A DNA stretch of 64,000 nucleotides from CALCHX01 sp035761165 (GTDB taxonomy: Bacteria > Gemmatimonadota > Gemmatimonadetes > Gemmatimonadales > Gemmatimonadaceae), in contig DASTRO010000128.1 of NCBI GenBank assembly GCA_035761165.1, positions 20,623 through 84,622 of the forward strand. The letters run 5' to 3'. Each line of letters starts with the position of its first letter. Position 1 is the first letter of the stretch. The notes beneath the pieces were generated by a model. The model saw only the letters and a list, made by a program, of their open reading frames with translations. It had not been told where the DNA came from and ran no database searches. Shown here piece by piece: positions 41,791 to 52,161 of this stretch. Made by a program: the position numbers and the translations under genes.

Positions 41791-41829
41791 ATGTCTTTCC
41801 GTCGCCTCAACTTGGACGTGCTTTCGTGA
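41791..41829 (+). CDS. 12-codon leader ORF overlapping the rimO start
   Basis: ATG at 41791 opens a 12-codon frame (MSFRRLNLDVLS) whose TGA (41827-41829) overlaps the rimO GTG (41826-41828) in the sequence GTGA. It lies 6 nt after a TAGCTT box, so it may be translated from a leaderless transcript and pass ribosomes to rimO by termination-reinitiation. No ribosome binding site is seen for either frame. It is not an attenuator of the amino-acid type, since no residue is repeated in a run. Confidence 0.45.
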   Translation: MSFRRLNLDVLS

Positions 41830-43213
41830 AGGTTGGCTTCATCACGCTCGGCTGCGACAAGAACACCGTGGACAGCGAGCGCTACCTCGCGCAGCTCGCC
41901 GCGCACGGCGCCGTCGCCACGGACGATCTCGGCGAGGCCGAGCTGATCGTCGTCAATACCTGCGGCTTCATCGACGCCGCGAAGAAGGAGTCCATCGACG
42001 CCATCGTGGAAGCCGGACAGCTGAAGCTGTCCGGCAGCTGCCAGGCCGTCGTCGCCGTGGGCTGCATGGTGCAGCGGCACAAGGGAGAGCTGGAGGAAGT
42101 GCTCCCCGAGGTGGATCTCTTCCTCGGCGCGTCCGAGATGGACCGGCTGGTGCCGGAGCTGGAGCGGCGCGGGCTGATCGATGCCGCCGCCGACCTGCAC
42201 CCCGGGGAGCGCCTCTACAGCGGCGACCTGCCGCACGTGCGCTACCTGAAGGTGAGCGAGGGGTGCGATCACGGGTGCGCCTTCTGCGCCATCCCGCTGA
42301 TGCGCGGCCGGCATCGCTCGTTCACCCCCGAGGACGTGGTACGCGAGGCGCAGCTATTGGAGCTGCAGGGCGCGCGCGAGATCAACCTGGTGGCGCAGGA
42401 CCTGGCGCACTACGGGCGTGACCTGCGCGACCGGAACGTGCGCCTGCCGGAGCTGCTCGAGGCGCTGATCGCCGGCACCGACGTGCCGTGGATCCGCATG
42501 CTGTACCTGTACTCCACCGGGATCACGCCGCGCCTGCTCGAGGTGGTGGCGCGCGAGCCGCGCATCCTGCCCTACATCGACATGCCGATGCAGCACGCCT
42601 CCGACGCGGTGCTGGCGCGCATGCGGCGGCCGGAGCGGCAGGCGACGATCCGCGCCCGGGTCGCGCACTTCCGCGAGGCGGTGCCCGACCTGGCCATCCG
42701 CACGACGTGCATCGTCGGCTTCCCGGGGGAGACGGAGGCGGACTTCCAGCAGCTCCTCGACTTCCTCGAGGAGGTGCAGTTCGACCGGGTGGGCGCCTTC
42801 ACCTACTCGCCGCAGGAGGGGACGCGCGCCTACGAGCTCCCCGACGACGTGCCCGAGGCGGTGAAGCTCGAGCGACTGGAGCGGCTCACCGAGCTGCAGC
42901 GCAGCGTGACGGCCGAGCGCTACGAGCGGCGCATCGGGCAGGTGGTGCGGCTGCTGGTGGACCGGCCGGGCGGGCCGGGCGAGCCGGCGCAGGCGCGGGC
43001 ACCCTGGCAGGCGGACGACGTGGACGGCGTGACGTGGGTGGAGACGAGCGCGCCGGCCGGCTCGTTCGTGGAGGCACGCATCGACGACGTGGTGGACGAC
43101 TACGACTTCACCGCCACGGCGCGCGGCGCCGTGATCCCGCCGCCCTCCGTCCAGCGCCGCCGCAGCCGCGCGCTGCCGATGGCGGCGTCCTCCTCGGTCG
43201 GGAGCTTCGGTCG

Positions 43214-43217
<4 letters not shown>
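41826..43217 (+). CDS. rimO: Ribosomal protein uS12 methylthiotransferase RimO
   Basis: RimO is a radical-SAM enzyme that methylthiolates an aspartate of ribosomal protein S12. The 463-residue protein begins KVGFITLGCDKNTVDSER and has the N-terminal MTTase domain with its cluster cysteines (LGCDKN, NTCGF, VGCMVQR). The radical-SAM CxxxCxxC motif is in GCDHGCAFCAIP, followed by IPLMRGRHRSFTPE, which favours RimO over MiaB. A C-terminal TRAM domain includes IGQVVRLLVD. The GTG start overlaps the stop of the leader ORF. The last 30 or so residues are a Ser/Arg-rich extension. It overlaps hemL by ATGA. Confidence 0.95.
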
Positions 43218-44537
<1,320 letters not shown>

Positions 44538-44545
<8 letters not shown>

Positions 44546-45824
44546 GCGCGACGCGCTGCGTCGGCTGGTGACGATGGTGCCGGCAGTCACCGCCGCGTGC
44601 GCCGTCGGCCGGCGTCGACCGCTGCTGGCCGTGGAGCAGGAGGCCGGCGGTACGGTGGCCATGGACGGCGCGCTCGTGCGCGTCGCCCTTGCCGCGAGCG
44701 CGCCGTCCACGCAGCTGGCCGGGACGGGCGCCTGGCGGCTGATCGACGGCGACGGACGTGGCGACGTCGTGCTGCGGAGCGGCGGGACGGAGCGGTGGCG
44801 CATCGAGCAGCGCGAGGGGCGGCTCCGCGCGGTGCGTGACGATGGCGCGGCCAGCGGCTGGCGCGGCGGTCCACTGGTCGCCCGGCCGGTGGACGACCGG
44901 CCGCTCGTCGTGGGCGGACGCCGTTACCGCGGCGAGGTGGCGATCTCCGCGGCCACGAGCGGCCTGCTGGTGGTCAATCGCGTGGGCCTCGAGGACTACC
45001 TGCGGGGCGTGGTCCCGCTGGAGATCGGCGACCTTCCCGCCGCCGAGCGGGCCGCAGTGGAGGCGCAGGCGGTGGCCGCGCGCAGCTACACGCGCTCGCG
45101 CCTGCACGACGCGCGCGGCGCGGCGTACGACCTGACCGCCGGCGTCACCGATCAGGTGTACGGCGGCGTGGACGCCGAGCGGCCGGTGAGCGACGCGGCG
45201 GTGCGTGCCACGGCCGGCCTGGTGCTGCTCTACCGTGGCCGCCTGGTGAGCGCGCCGTACCATTCCACCTGCGGCGGCAGCACCTGTGCGCCGACGGAGG
45301 TGTGGCGGTCGGCGCCCGAGCCGCACCTGCAGCGCGTGAGCGACCGACGCCCCGGGGGCGGCTGCTACTGCGACGCCTCTCCGCGATTCGCGTGGACGCG
45401 CACCTTCGAGCGCGACGAGCTCCGCCGTCTCCTGGATCGCTATCTGGCCGCCTACGCGGAGGTGCCGAGCGGCGGGGCAGGGGAGGTGCTGGAGCTGCGC
45501 GTGGAGGAGACGACCCCGTCCGGGCGAGCCGGCGTTCTGGCGCTGCGCACGACGCGCGGCATCTTCCGGCTGCGCGGGAACGAGATTCGCTTCGTGCTCC
45601 GCGAGCGCGGTGGCGAGATCCTCAACAGCACCTATTTTACGGTTCGCCGGCCGCCCGTGCGGCGCGGCGAGTCGCCGCCGGTGGCGACGCTCGAGGGCAA
45701 CGGCTACGGCCACGGCGTCGGAATGTGCCAGTGGGGTGCCATTGGCCGAGCGCGAGGCGGCTTCGACTTCCGCGCGATCCTGCGGACCTACTACCCGGGC
45801 ACGAGTGTCGGCTACGCGGAGTGA
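44538..45824 (+). CDS. SpoIID/LytB domain protein
   Basis: SpoIID-type domains are lytic transglycosylases that act on denuded glycan strands or enhance amidases. The protein (428 residues from TTG 44538) opens with a Tat-like DRRDALRRL followed by a hydrophobic run, implying export. The SpoIID domain (about 150-425) has GLEDYLRGVVPLEIG with the expected catalytic glutamate, AAVEAQAVAARSYT, YHSTCGG with the conserved cysteine, and GYGHGVGMCQWGA near the end. The TTG start overlaps the hemL stop by 8 nt; an ATG at 44499 is an alternative but gives no signal peptide at the N-terminus. An outer-membrane protein gene follows after 4 nt. Confidence 0.88.
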
Positions 45825-45828
45825 GGCG

Positions 45829-46527
45829 ATGCGGTGGGCACGGTCCGCACGACGGTCGTGCGGCGTGCGCGCGGTGCTCGGGTTCCTCGCACTCCTCGCG
45901 CTCGCATCGGCGGTGGCGCCCCGTGCCACCGCGCAGGGCGGCTCCGTCTTCGAGCGCCTCGGGCTCGACCGCCTGCGGCTGAGCGGCCTGGGCGCGAGCT
46001 ACGGCGTCGTGAAGCCGTCGCAGATCGAGGACACGGAGGTGGTGGGCGTCCAGGCGGACTACGGCGAGGTGGCGCCGCACTGGCGCGTGCTCTTCGGCGT
46101 CTCGTACTGGGGCTCGCGCTACAACGATGCCGTGGTCCGCCGCTTCGCCGACTCGCTGCTCGCCGCGGTGGACGACCCCACGGGCGATGCGACCGTGGAG
46201 CTCGGCCGTGTGCGCGTCTCGGCCATCGCGCTCACGGCGGAGGGCCACTGGAGCCCGCGCCGGGGGCGCCCGCGCGTGCGCCCCTACCTCGGCGGTGGCT
46301 TCGGCGCATACGCGCTGAACGCCGAAGGGCGCGCGATCAGCGGCACCTTCGTCGAGGACGCCCTCGACACGGTCTCGGCCGGCGTCGCCGCGATGGGCGG
46401 CGCCGACGTTCTTCTCGCTCCGAACCTCTCGCTCGGCATGCAGGCTCGTTACGACCTCCTGAGCGGCGGCCGCTTCGCCACGTTGCGCGCCAGCCTCTCC
46501 TATCTCTTCACGCGGGGGCGGGCGTGA
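45829..46527 (+). CDS. Probable outer-membrane beta-barrel protein
   Basis: The 232-residue protein has a signal peptide (AVLGFLALLALASAVAPRATAQ, cleavage near residue 34). It then shows alternating short strands with aromatic and Gly residues (LGASYGVVKP, LFGVSYWGSRY, RPYLGGGFGAYAL, LSLGMQARYDLLSGGRF) and ends in LSYLFTRGRA. This resembles small OmpA/OmpW-like barrels. A GTGAGGCG just before the ATG, formed partly by the previous stop, serves as ribosome binding site. The stop overlaps the next gene's GTG (GTGA). The role is unknown. Confidence 0.75.
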   Translation: MRWARSARRSCGVRAVLGFLALLALASAVAPRATAQGGSVFERLGLDRLRLSGLGASYGVVKPSQIEDTEVVGVQADYGEVAPHWRVLFGVSYWGSRYNDAVVRRFADSLLAAVDDPTGDATVELGRVRVSAIALTAEGHWSPRRGRPRVRPYLGGGFGAYALNAEGRAISGTFVEDALDTVSAGVAAMGGADVLLAPNLSLGMQARYDLLSGGRFATLRASLSYLFTRGRA

Positions 46528-47531
46528 AGCCCGGGCCCGTGCGCATCGGCGTGATCGGCGCCGGCGCGATCGCGCAGCTGGCCCATCTCCCGGTGCTGTC
46601 CAAGATGCGCGGTGCGCAGCTCGTGGCGCTGTGCGACAACGACGGTCCAAAGGCACGCGCGCTCGCCGACCGCTTCGGGGTGCCGGACGTCTTCACGGAC
46701 ATCGACGAGCTGCTGGAGTTCGACGAGCTCGACGCGGTCGTGGTGGCGACGCCCAACCACCTGCACGAGCCACACGTGCTGAGTGCCATCGCGGCCAAGG
46801 TGGACGTGCTCTGCGAGCGGCCGCTGGCGCTCACCGCCAAGGGGGTGGAGCGGATCCTGACCGCCGCGGCCCGCGCCGACCGGAAGGTGTTCGTCGCCAA
46901 CAACCACCGCTTCCGCGGCGACGTGCAGGCGCTCGACAGCTTCCTGCGCGGCGGCGAGCTGGGCCGGCTGCACGGCGTGCGCGCTGGCTGGTACCAGCCG
47001 CGCGGCAGCGTGGAGGGCTGGCGCCTGCGGCGCAACGAGGCCGGCGGGGGGGTGCTCCTCGACCACGGCTTCCCGCTCCTCGACCTCGGCTTCTGGCTGC
47101 TCGACTTCCCCGAGGTGGTGCGGGTGAGCGCGCACATGACGCGTGGCCGCGGTGCGAACGCGGTGGACGAGTCGATGCTCGTCAGCATCGGCTGCGCGCA
47201 GGGGCCGACCTTCAGCCTCGACCTCGACAACGCGTACGTGGGCGAGGACGAGCGCTGGTGGTTCGAGGTGCTGGGCGCACGCGGCAGCGCGCGGCTGGCG
47301 CCGCTCCGCGTGGTGAAGGAGCTCAATGGCCGCCCGACGGACGTGTCGCCCACGGGCGCCGCGACCCGCGACAGCGCGTTCATCCAGTCGTACCGGGCCG
47401 AGCTCGCCCACTTCCTGGCCGTGCTGCGCGGCGACAGCCCGTACGAGCCGCCCACCGATCAGGTCCGCATGCACCGGCTGCTCGAGATGATCTACAAGTC
47501 GGCGGAGGACGAGCGGGAGGTGCGGGCGTAG
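46524..47531 (+). CDS. Gfo/Idh/MocA family oxidoreductase
   Basis: These NAD(P)-dependent enzymes act on sugars or related compounds. The 335-residue protein has the Rossmann motif IGVIGAGAIAQLAHLP and ATPNHLHEP. The catalytic-lysine position in the usual EKP motif is replaced here by CERPLAL. The NNHRFRGDVQ and DHGFPLLDLGFWLL segments correspond to the C-terminal substrate domain. Loss of the EKP lysine may mean altered chemistry, but it needs a proper alignment. The GTG start overlaps the upstream stop, so it belongs to the rimO-hemL operon. Confidence 0.88.
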   Translation: MKPGPVRIGVIGAGAIAQLAHLPVLSKMRGAQLVALCDNDGPKARALADRFGVPDVFTDIDELLEFDELDAVVVATPNHLHEPHVLSAIAAKVDVLCERPLALTAKGVERILTAAARADRKVFVANNHRFRGDVQALDSFLRGGELGRLHGVRAGWYQPRGSVEGWRLRRNEAGGGVLLDHGFPLLDLGFWLLDFPEVVRVSAHMTRGRGANAVDESMLVSIGCAQGPTFSLDLDNAYVGEDERWWFEVLGARGSARLAPLRVVKELNGRPTDVSPTGAATRDSAFIQSYRAELAHFLAVLRGDSPYEPPTDQVRMHRLLEMIYKSAEDEREVRA

Positions 47532-47540
47532 GGACCGGGG

Positions 47541-47581
47541 AGCAGGAAGGAGGAAGCAGGAAGCAGGAAACAGGAAGCAGG
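47541..47581. repeat. Tandem purine-rich heptamers (AGGAAGC type)
   Basis: AGGAAGC-like units repeat about four to five times (AGGAAGG, AGGAAGC, AGGAAGC, AGGAAAC, AGGAAGC) between the convergent oxidoreductase and HD-GYP genes. It resembles the purine arms at 2616 and 52232, though I do not see a complementary arm here. Confidence 0.5.
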
Positions 47582-47691
47582 GGGCGGCGGACGGATCGCG
47601 GCGTGGGGGCCCCCCCCGACGACCACGATCGGGTCGGCTCGCCGCACGAGCATCACCGAAGCATCGCTCGGCGGACCCTCGTCGCTCCTCC

Positions 47692-49662
47692 CTACCTCAT
47701 TCCTCCGCTCGCCCGCCAGGTCTGCGACTCGATGAACGTCGTCAGCAGGTCGCGGTCCAGCTCGCCCGCGTCGGCCTCGCGGCGGAGGATGTCCAGGGCG
47801 CGCTCCGGCGGGAGGGCGCGCCGGTACGGACGGTCGGTGGCCGTGAGGGCGTCGAAGATGTCGGCGATCGTCATCATGCGCACCTGCACCGGCAGCTGCG
47901 GCGCGGTGAGCCCGCGCGGGTAGCCGAGGCCGTTCAGCTTCTCGTGGTGGCCGTAGGCGATCTCGGCCACGTTGCGCAGCTCCCGGGTCCACGGGATCTG
48001 CGAGAGGAAGCGGAAGGTGTGCGTGACGTGCGCCTCGATCTCGCGCCGTTCGTAGTCGGCCAGCGTGCCGCGCGGCACGCGCAGGGCGCGCAGCTCGTCC
48101 TCCTGGAGCAGCCGAGCGCCGCCACTCCGGGCGCTGTCGAGTGCGATCAGCTCGGCGAGGGCGTGCGACGGGGTCTCGCCGGGCGCGTTGGCCGCTTCCA
48201 CGGCGCGCTGCAGCCGGTCCAGGTGCGCCCGCGCGGCGTCCCGGCGGGCGCCCAGCTCGGCCAGCACCTCGTCGTAGCCCGTGCGGCCGTGCGCCAGCAG
48301 GTGGTCGGCCCGGGCGCGCTCGAAGCGGACGTCCTCGGCGCAGCGCAGACGCTCGATGCGGTGGCGGATGCGCTCGAGCTGCTGCGGGTAGAGCTTCTCG
48401 CTCTTCACCAGCACCTCCTCACGCACCCCCACCTTGCCGAAGTCGTGGAGGAGGGCGGCGTAGCGGAGCTCGCGCAGCTCCTCGCGCGTGAAGCGCGTGC
48501 CGCGCCAGGCGCCGATGCCGCCGCGCTCGAGCGACTCGGCCAGCTCCACGGTGAGCACCGCGACGCGCGCCGAGTGCCCCGACGTGGTCGGGTCGCGGCT
48601 CTCGATCGCCGTCACCGACGCGGTGACGAACCCCTCGAACAGCCGCTCGATGCTCTCGTACAGGCGGCTGTTCTCGATGGCCACGGCGGCCTGCGCGGCG
48701 AGCGCCGTCACGTGCTCGATGCAGCGGCGGTCGTACGGCAGCACCTCCCGCTCCACCGCCTCGCGCGAGTCGAGCCGCGCCTGCGGCGTGCGCTTGCGGT
48801 TGATGAGCTGCAGCACGCCGATGTTGTCACCCTTGTGCGTCTTCAGCGGGACGACGAGCACCGACTTCGTGCGGTAGCCGATGCGGTCGTCGAAGCTGCT
48901 GTTGACGCGATAGGGCGCATCGGGCGGGAGGGCGTACACGTCCGGGATGACGAGGAGCTCGTCGGCCGCGGCGGCGTGGCCGGCGAGGCTGGCGTCGTCG
49001 ATCGCCAGCGTGAACTCGGCGAGCGGGACGTCGGGCAGCGTGTCGTTCTGCGCGAGCTTGAAGCGTAGCCACCGCTCGGCGCCGGGGCACGGCGCGTCGG
49101 CGGCCGGGGCTCCCTCGGCCACACTCTCCACCAGGTAGAGGGACCCGGCATCGCTGGCCGTCAGCAGGCGCGCCTGCATCAGCACCAGCCGCAGGAGCGC
49201 GAGGAGGTCGCGCTCGGTGCCGAGCGCCGCGCCGACGCGTGCGAGCTCCGCGATCTCGGTGAGTCGCTCGTCGGCCAGGCGGCGCGCGAGCCGCTCGGCA
49301 CGGAGGGTGACGGCGTGCCTCAGCGCCCCCTGGAGCAGGGTGGCGGCGGTGGCACGCGGGGCGCCGCCCGGCAGGAAGGTGGTGAGCAGCTCCACCGGCA
49401 CGTCGGGGCCCGGCGCCTCCTCGCCGGCGCTGCCGCACCAGACCAGCGCGGCCACGTCGGCCAGCGCGCGCAGCCGCTCGGCGGCGTCGGGGAGCGGCGC
49501 GACGGTCGTGCGGTCGAGCAGCACGACGATCGGGCGGTCGAGGTCGAGCGCGTCCGGCGCCGGGAGCGCCGGGACGAGTTGTGCCTCGACGTCCCCGGCG
49601 CGGCGGCCGAGCGGCAGGGCGCGCGCCATGTGCGGCGCGCGGGCGAGGAGGAGCGGTTTCAC
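47692..49662 (-). CDS. GAF and HD-GYP domain protein (putative cyclic di-GMP phosphodiesterase)
   Basis: The 656-residue protein has three parts. The N-terminal 120 residues look like a degenerate receiver (VVLLDRTTVAPLPDAAERL, no clear phospho-acceptor site). A GAF domain (about 165-345) includes SDAGSLYLVE and SVLVVPLKTHKGDNIGVLQL. The HD-GYP domain follows, with LLHDFGKVG (HD pair), HHEKLNGLGYPRGL (GYP motif) and MMTIADIFDALTATDRPYR. A helical insertion rich in Arg/Glu separates the HD and GYP parts (about 425-545), longer than usual. The start is GTG 49662; ATG 49629 is an alternative. It follows the CsgG-like gene by 55 nt. Confidence 0.9.
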   Translation of the reverse strand: MKPLLLARAPHMARALPLGRRAGDVEAQLVPALPAPDALDLDRPIVVLLDRTTVAPLPDAAERLRALADVAALVWCGSAGEEAPGPDVPVELLTTFLPGGAPRATAATLLQGALRHAVTLRAERLARRLADERLTEIAELARVGAALGTERDLLALLRLVLMQARLLTASDAGSLYLVESVAEGAPAADAPCPGAERWLRFKLAQNDTLPDVPLAEFTLAIDDASLAGHAAAADELLVIPDVYALPPDAPYRVNSSFDDRIGYRTKSVLVVPLKTHKGDNIGVLQLINRKRTPQARLDSREAVEREVLPYDRRCIEHVTALAAQAAVAIENSRLYESIERLFEGFVTASVTAIESRDPTTSGHSARVAVLTVELAESLERGGIGAWRGTRFTREELRELRYAALLHDFGKVGVREEVLVKSEKLYPQQLERIRHRIERLRCAEDVRFERARADHLLAHGRTGYDEVLAELGARRDAARAHLDRLQRAVEAANAPGETPSHALAELIALDSARSGGARLLQEDELRALRVPRGTLADYERREIEAHVTHTFRFLSQIPWTRELRNVAEIAYGHHEKLNGLGYPRGLTAPQLPVQVRMMTIADIFDALTATDRPYRRALPPERALDILRREADAGELDRDLLTTFIESQTWRASGGMR

Positions 49663-49717
49663 GCGGCGTGGGGGGGTCGGCCGGGGCGCGCGGTCGCGCG
49701 CCCCGGCCGCACGATCG

Positions 49718-50488
49718 TCACCGATCGCCGGGCGCGCTCGCGATGCGGTCCAGCGCGCGGCGCGCCGGCGCGTAGCTCGGGAAGGCGGACAGCGTCTTCC
49801 GGTACAGCTCCACCGCCTGGGCGCGATCGCCGCCGTCCTCGGCGCGCACGGCGCGCGAGTAGAGGAGCACGGCCTGGAAGGGCACCGGCGCGCGGCCCGA
49901 CGCCCCGCCGGCATGGTCGTGCGCCCGGCCGAGCTCGCGCGACCCCGCTGGCGGCGCGGGCAGCTTCATCCCGCCGTTGAGCTGCTGCGCCAGGCGGGAG
50001 ATCATCGCCATGAAGTTGTCCGCACGATCACTCACGCGCTCCACGTGCTCGATGACGCCGGTCTCCACGTTCACGGCGCGCGCGTGCAGCTGCATCGTGC
50101 CCGAACGGTCGGTGACGAAGCCGCCGAAGATCATGTGCTGCACGCCCAGCAGACGGCCGACGCGCACGGCCGTCTGGGCGTCGATGGCCCGGGTGCCGGC
50201 GAGCTCCTGCTCGTCGAGCAGCTGGCGCACCTGCTTGCGCTCCACGAGCCGGATGTTGGGGTTGGCCGCCAGCTCGCCGGCGAGCAGGTCGCCGATGCCG
50301 CCGCTCAGCGGGGCGAGCTCCTCATGCGCGCTGCCGATGGCGCCGTTGCTGAAGTCCATGACGGCCACGGTCGGGCGGGCCGTCGCGGTCGTCTGGGCGC
50401 ACACGGGTCGCGCCGCCGCCGCGACGACGAGCAGGGCCGCGGCGAGCGAGGAGAGCGACGCGTGGGCCGCCGAACGGGAGGTGAGCAT
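49718..50488 (-). CDS. CsgG/HfaB-like secreted protein
   Basis: The 256-residue protein has a signal peptide (to about residue 32). Its CsgG-type N-terminal fold includes PTVAVMDFSNG, LAGELAANPNIRLVERKQVRQLLDEQEL and VGRLLGVQHMIFGGFVTD. A C-terminal region (about 205-256) looks like a single TPR-type helical pair (LLYSRAVRAEDGGDRAQAVE, PSYAPARRALDRI). CsgG proteins form outer-membrane pores for curli export, but this one has no lipobox cysteine, and related secreted proteins serve other roles. It sits between the MBL-fold gene and the HD-GYP gene. Confidence 0.82.
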   Translation of the reverse strand: MLTSRSAAHASLSSLAAALLVVAAAARPVCAQTTATARPTVAVMDFSNGAIGSAHEELAPLSGGIGDLLAGELAANPNIRLVERKQVRQLLDEQELAGTRAIDAQTAVRVGRLLGVQHMIFGGFVTDRSGTMQLHARAVNVETGVIEHVERVSDRADNFMAMISRLAQQLNGGMKLPAPPAGSRELGRAHDHAGGASGRAPVPFQAVLLYSRAVRAEDGGDRAQAVELYRKTLSAFPSYAPARRALDRIASAPGDR

Positions 50489-50524
50489 GGGATCTCCGGG
50501 AGAGAGTGGACCGACGCGCGGCCG

Positions 50525-51394
50525 TCAGATGGTGAGACAGAGCCCCTCGGACGCCGCCAGCACTTCGAGTCGTGCACCGAGCTCCGCGACCCGTGCTCGC
50601 GCGCGCGCGAGCAGGGCGTCGACCTCGTCGTCGCCGCGGTCCGGTCGGTGGTGGAAGAGCACGAGTCGCGGCACGCCCGCCTCCACCGCGAGCGCCACCG
50701 CGTCCTCCACCGCCGAGTGCCCCCAGCCGCGGTGGGCGGCGGCCTCCTCGGCGGTGTACATCGCGTCGTGCACCAGCAACGCCGCACCGTGGATGAAGGC
50801 CACGAGCCGTGCGCGCCAGTCGGGCGCGGCCGGGTACGGCGCGGCCGCGTCCAACTCGTTGTCCGGGATGTAGACGAGCGTCGCCCGCTCGTCGTTACAG
50901 TCCGCCAGGCGGTAGCCGAGCGCGCCCCCGGGGTGGCGGACGGGGTGGGTGCGGACGCCGAGGCCATGTGGCGCCGGGCCGTCGTCGGCCACGGCGCGGA
51001 AGCGGACCTCGGCGCGCACCTCGTCGAAGGGGACGGGGAAGACCTCGGGAGCCATCTGCGCGCGCACCGCGCGCTCGATGCGCGGCGCCAGCTCCGGCGC
51101 GGCCCAGATGCGCACGTCGTGGCCGGGCTGGAAGAGCGGCGCGAAGAACGGGAGCCCCTGGATGTGGTCCCAGTGCGCGTGCGTCACGTAGACGTCGGCC
51201 GAGACGTGCGCCCCCGGCGCGGCGAGCAGCGTTCGCCCCAGCTCGCGAATCCCCGTGCCGGCGTCGAGGATGGCCAGCGCGTCGTCCGAGGTCCGCACCT
51301 CCACGCAGGGGGTGTTGCCGCCGTAGCGCACCGTGCCCGGGCCCGGCGTGGGCACGGAGCCGCGGGTTCCCCAGAAGCGGATGCGGAGCGCCAC
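50525..51394 (-). CDS. Metallo-beta-lactamase-fold hydrolase (PhnP/PqsE-like group)
   Basis: The 289-residue protein begins IRFWGTRGSVPTPG, has the canonical metal motif THAHWDHIQGLPFF near residue 73, and a later YIPDNEL segment with the bridging aspartate, followed by HGAALLVHDAMY. The GTRGSxPxPG start is typical of a group that also occurs fused to cyclic-nucleotide-binding domains. Here it lies one base after a Crp/Fnr gene (TGA-C-GTG), an apt split version of that association. The substrate is unknown; phosphodiesters are likely. Confidence 0.88.
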   Translation of the reverse strand: MALRIRFWGTRGSVPTPGPGTVRYGGNTPCVEVRTSDDALAILDAGTGIRELGRTLLAAPGAHVSADVYVTHAHWDHIQGLPFFAPLFQPGHDVRIWAAPELAPRIERAVRAQMAPEVFPVPFDEVRAEVRFRAVADDGPAPHGLGVRTHPVRHPGGALGYRLADCNDERATLVYIPDNELDAAAPYPAAPDWRARLVAFIHGAALLVHDAMYTAEEAAAHRGWGHSAVEDAVALAVEAGVPRLVLFHHRPDRGDDEVDALLARARARVAELGARLEVLAASEGLCLTI

Positions 51395-51395
51395 G

Positions 51396-52088
51396 TCACA
51401 CCCGGATGGTGGCGCGGCGCGCGAGCGCGGCGCGGTCGGCGATGCGGATCACGCGCCGCTCGACACTGATCCAGCCCGCCTCCTGGAAGTCGCGCATGGT
51501 GCGGGAGACGGTCTCGCGGCTGGCGCCGATCATCTGCGCGATGGTCTGGTGCGTGAGCCGGCGCTGGACGACGTTGGTGCTCTCGTCGGGCGCGTTCTCC
51601 AGCAGCACCCGGGCGATGCGCCCGGGCACGTCGAGCAGCACGAGGCCCCCGATCTTGCGGTCGGCCACGCGCAGCCGGCGCGACATCTCGGCGAGCATCG
51701 CCCAGGCCACCGCCGGCTCCGCCTCCACCCGGCGCCGGAAGTCGTCGCGCCGCAGGACCAGCAGCAGCGAGTCCTCCATCGCGATGACGTGCGCCGACCG
51801 CGGCTGGTCGTCGATCAACGAGAGCTCGCCGAAGTGCTCGCCGACGCCGAGCACGCCGAGGATGACCTCACGGCCGTCGTCGCCGAGCAGCACGACCTTC
51901 ACGCGGCCGGCGCGGACGATGTAGAGCGCGTCCCCGGGGTCGTCGGCGAAGACGATGACGCTCCCCTTGGGATAGCGCTTCTCGCGCGTGACCTCGGCGA
52001 ATCGCTGCAGGGCCTCGCGGGTGAGGCCGCGGAAGAGCGAGACGCTGCCCAGGAAGTCGGTGATCTGGAGCAGGGAGAGTGAGCCCAT
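51396..52088 (-). CDS. Crp/Fnr family transcriptional regulator
   Basis: The 230-residue protein has a cyclic-nucleotide-binding domain (about 10-130) with GEHFGELSLIDDQPRSAHV. The Glu and Arg-Ser-Ala residues that contact cAMP in Crp are kept, so nucleotide binding is plausible. A dimerisation helix follows, then a C-terminal winged helix with TIAQMIGASRETVSRTMRDF (residues 178-197), whose RETVSR recognition helix is Crp-like. There are no Fe-S cysteines, so it is not an FNR oxygen sensor. It is the first gene of the minus-strand set ending in the HD-GYP gene. Confidence 0.92.
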   Translation of the reverse strand: MGSLSLLQITDFLGSVSLFRGLTREALQRFAEVTREKRYPKGSVIVFADDPGDALYIVRAGRVKVVLLGDDGREVILGVLGVGEHFGELSLIDDQPRSAHVIAMEDSLLLVLRRDDFRRRVEAEPAVAWAMLAEMSRRLRVADRKIGGLVLLDVPGRIARVLLENAPDESTNVVQRRLTHQTIAQMIGASRETVSRTMRDFQEAGWISVERRVIRIADRAALARRATIRV

Positions 52089-52161
52089 GATCGGGAGTCG
52101 GCGCACGGCGCGTGCAGGTGGAGTCGCGCACGCCGGAATGGCGCGCGCGGTGGCTCCGAGG

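Noticed and set aside
39627..41825. Long upstream extension of the rimO frame (about 730 codons)
   Set aside because: It runs through lnt in another frame and has no domain; RimO starts at 41826.
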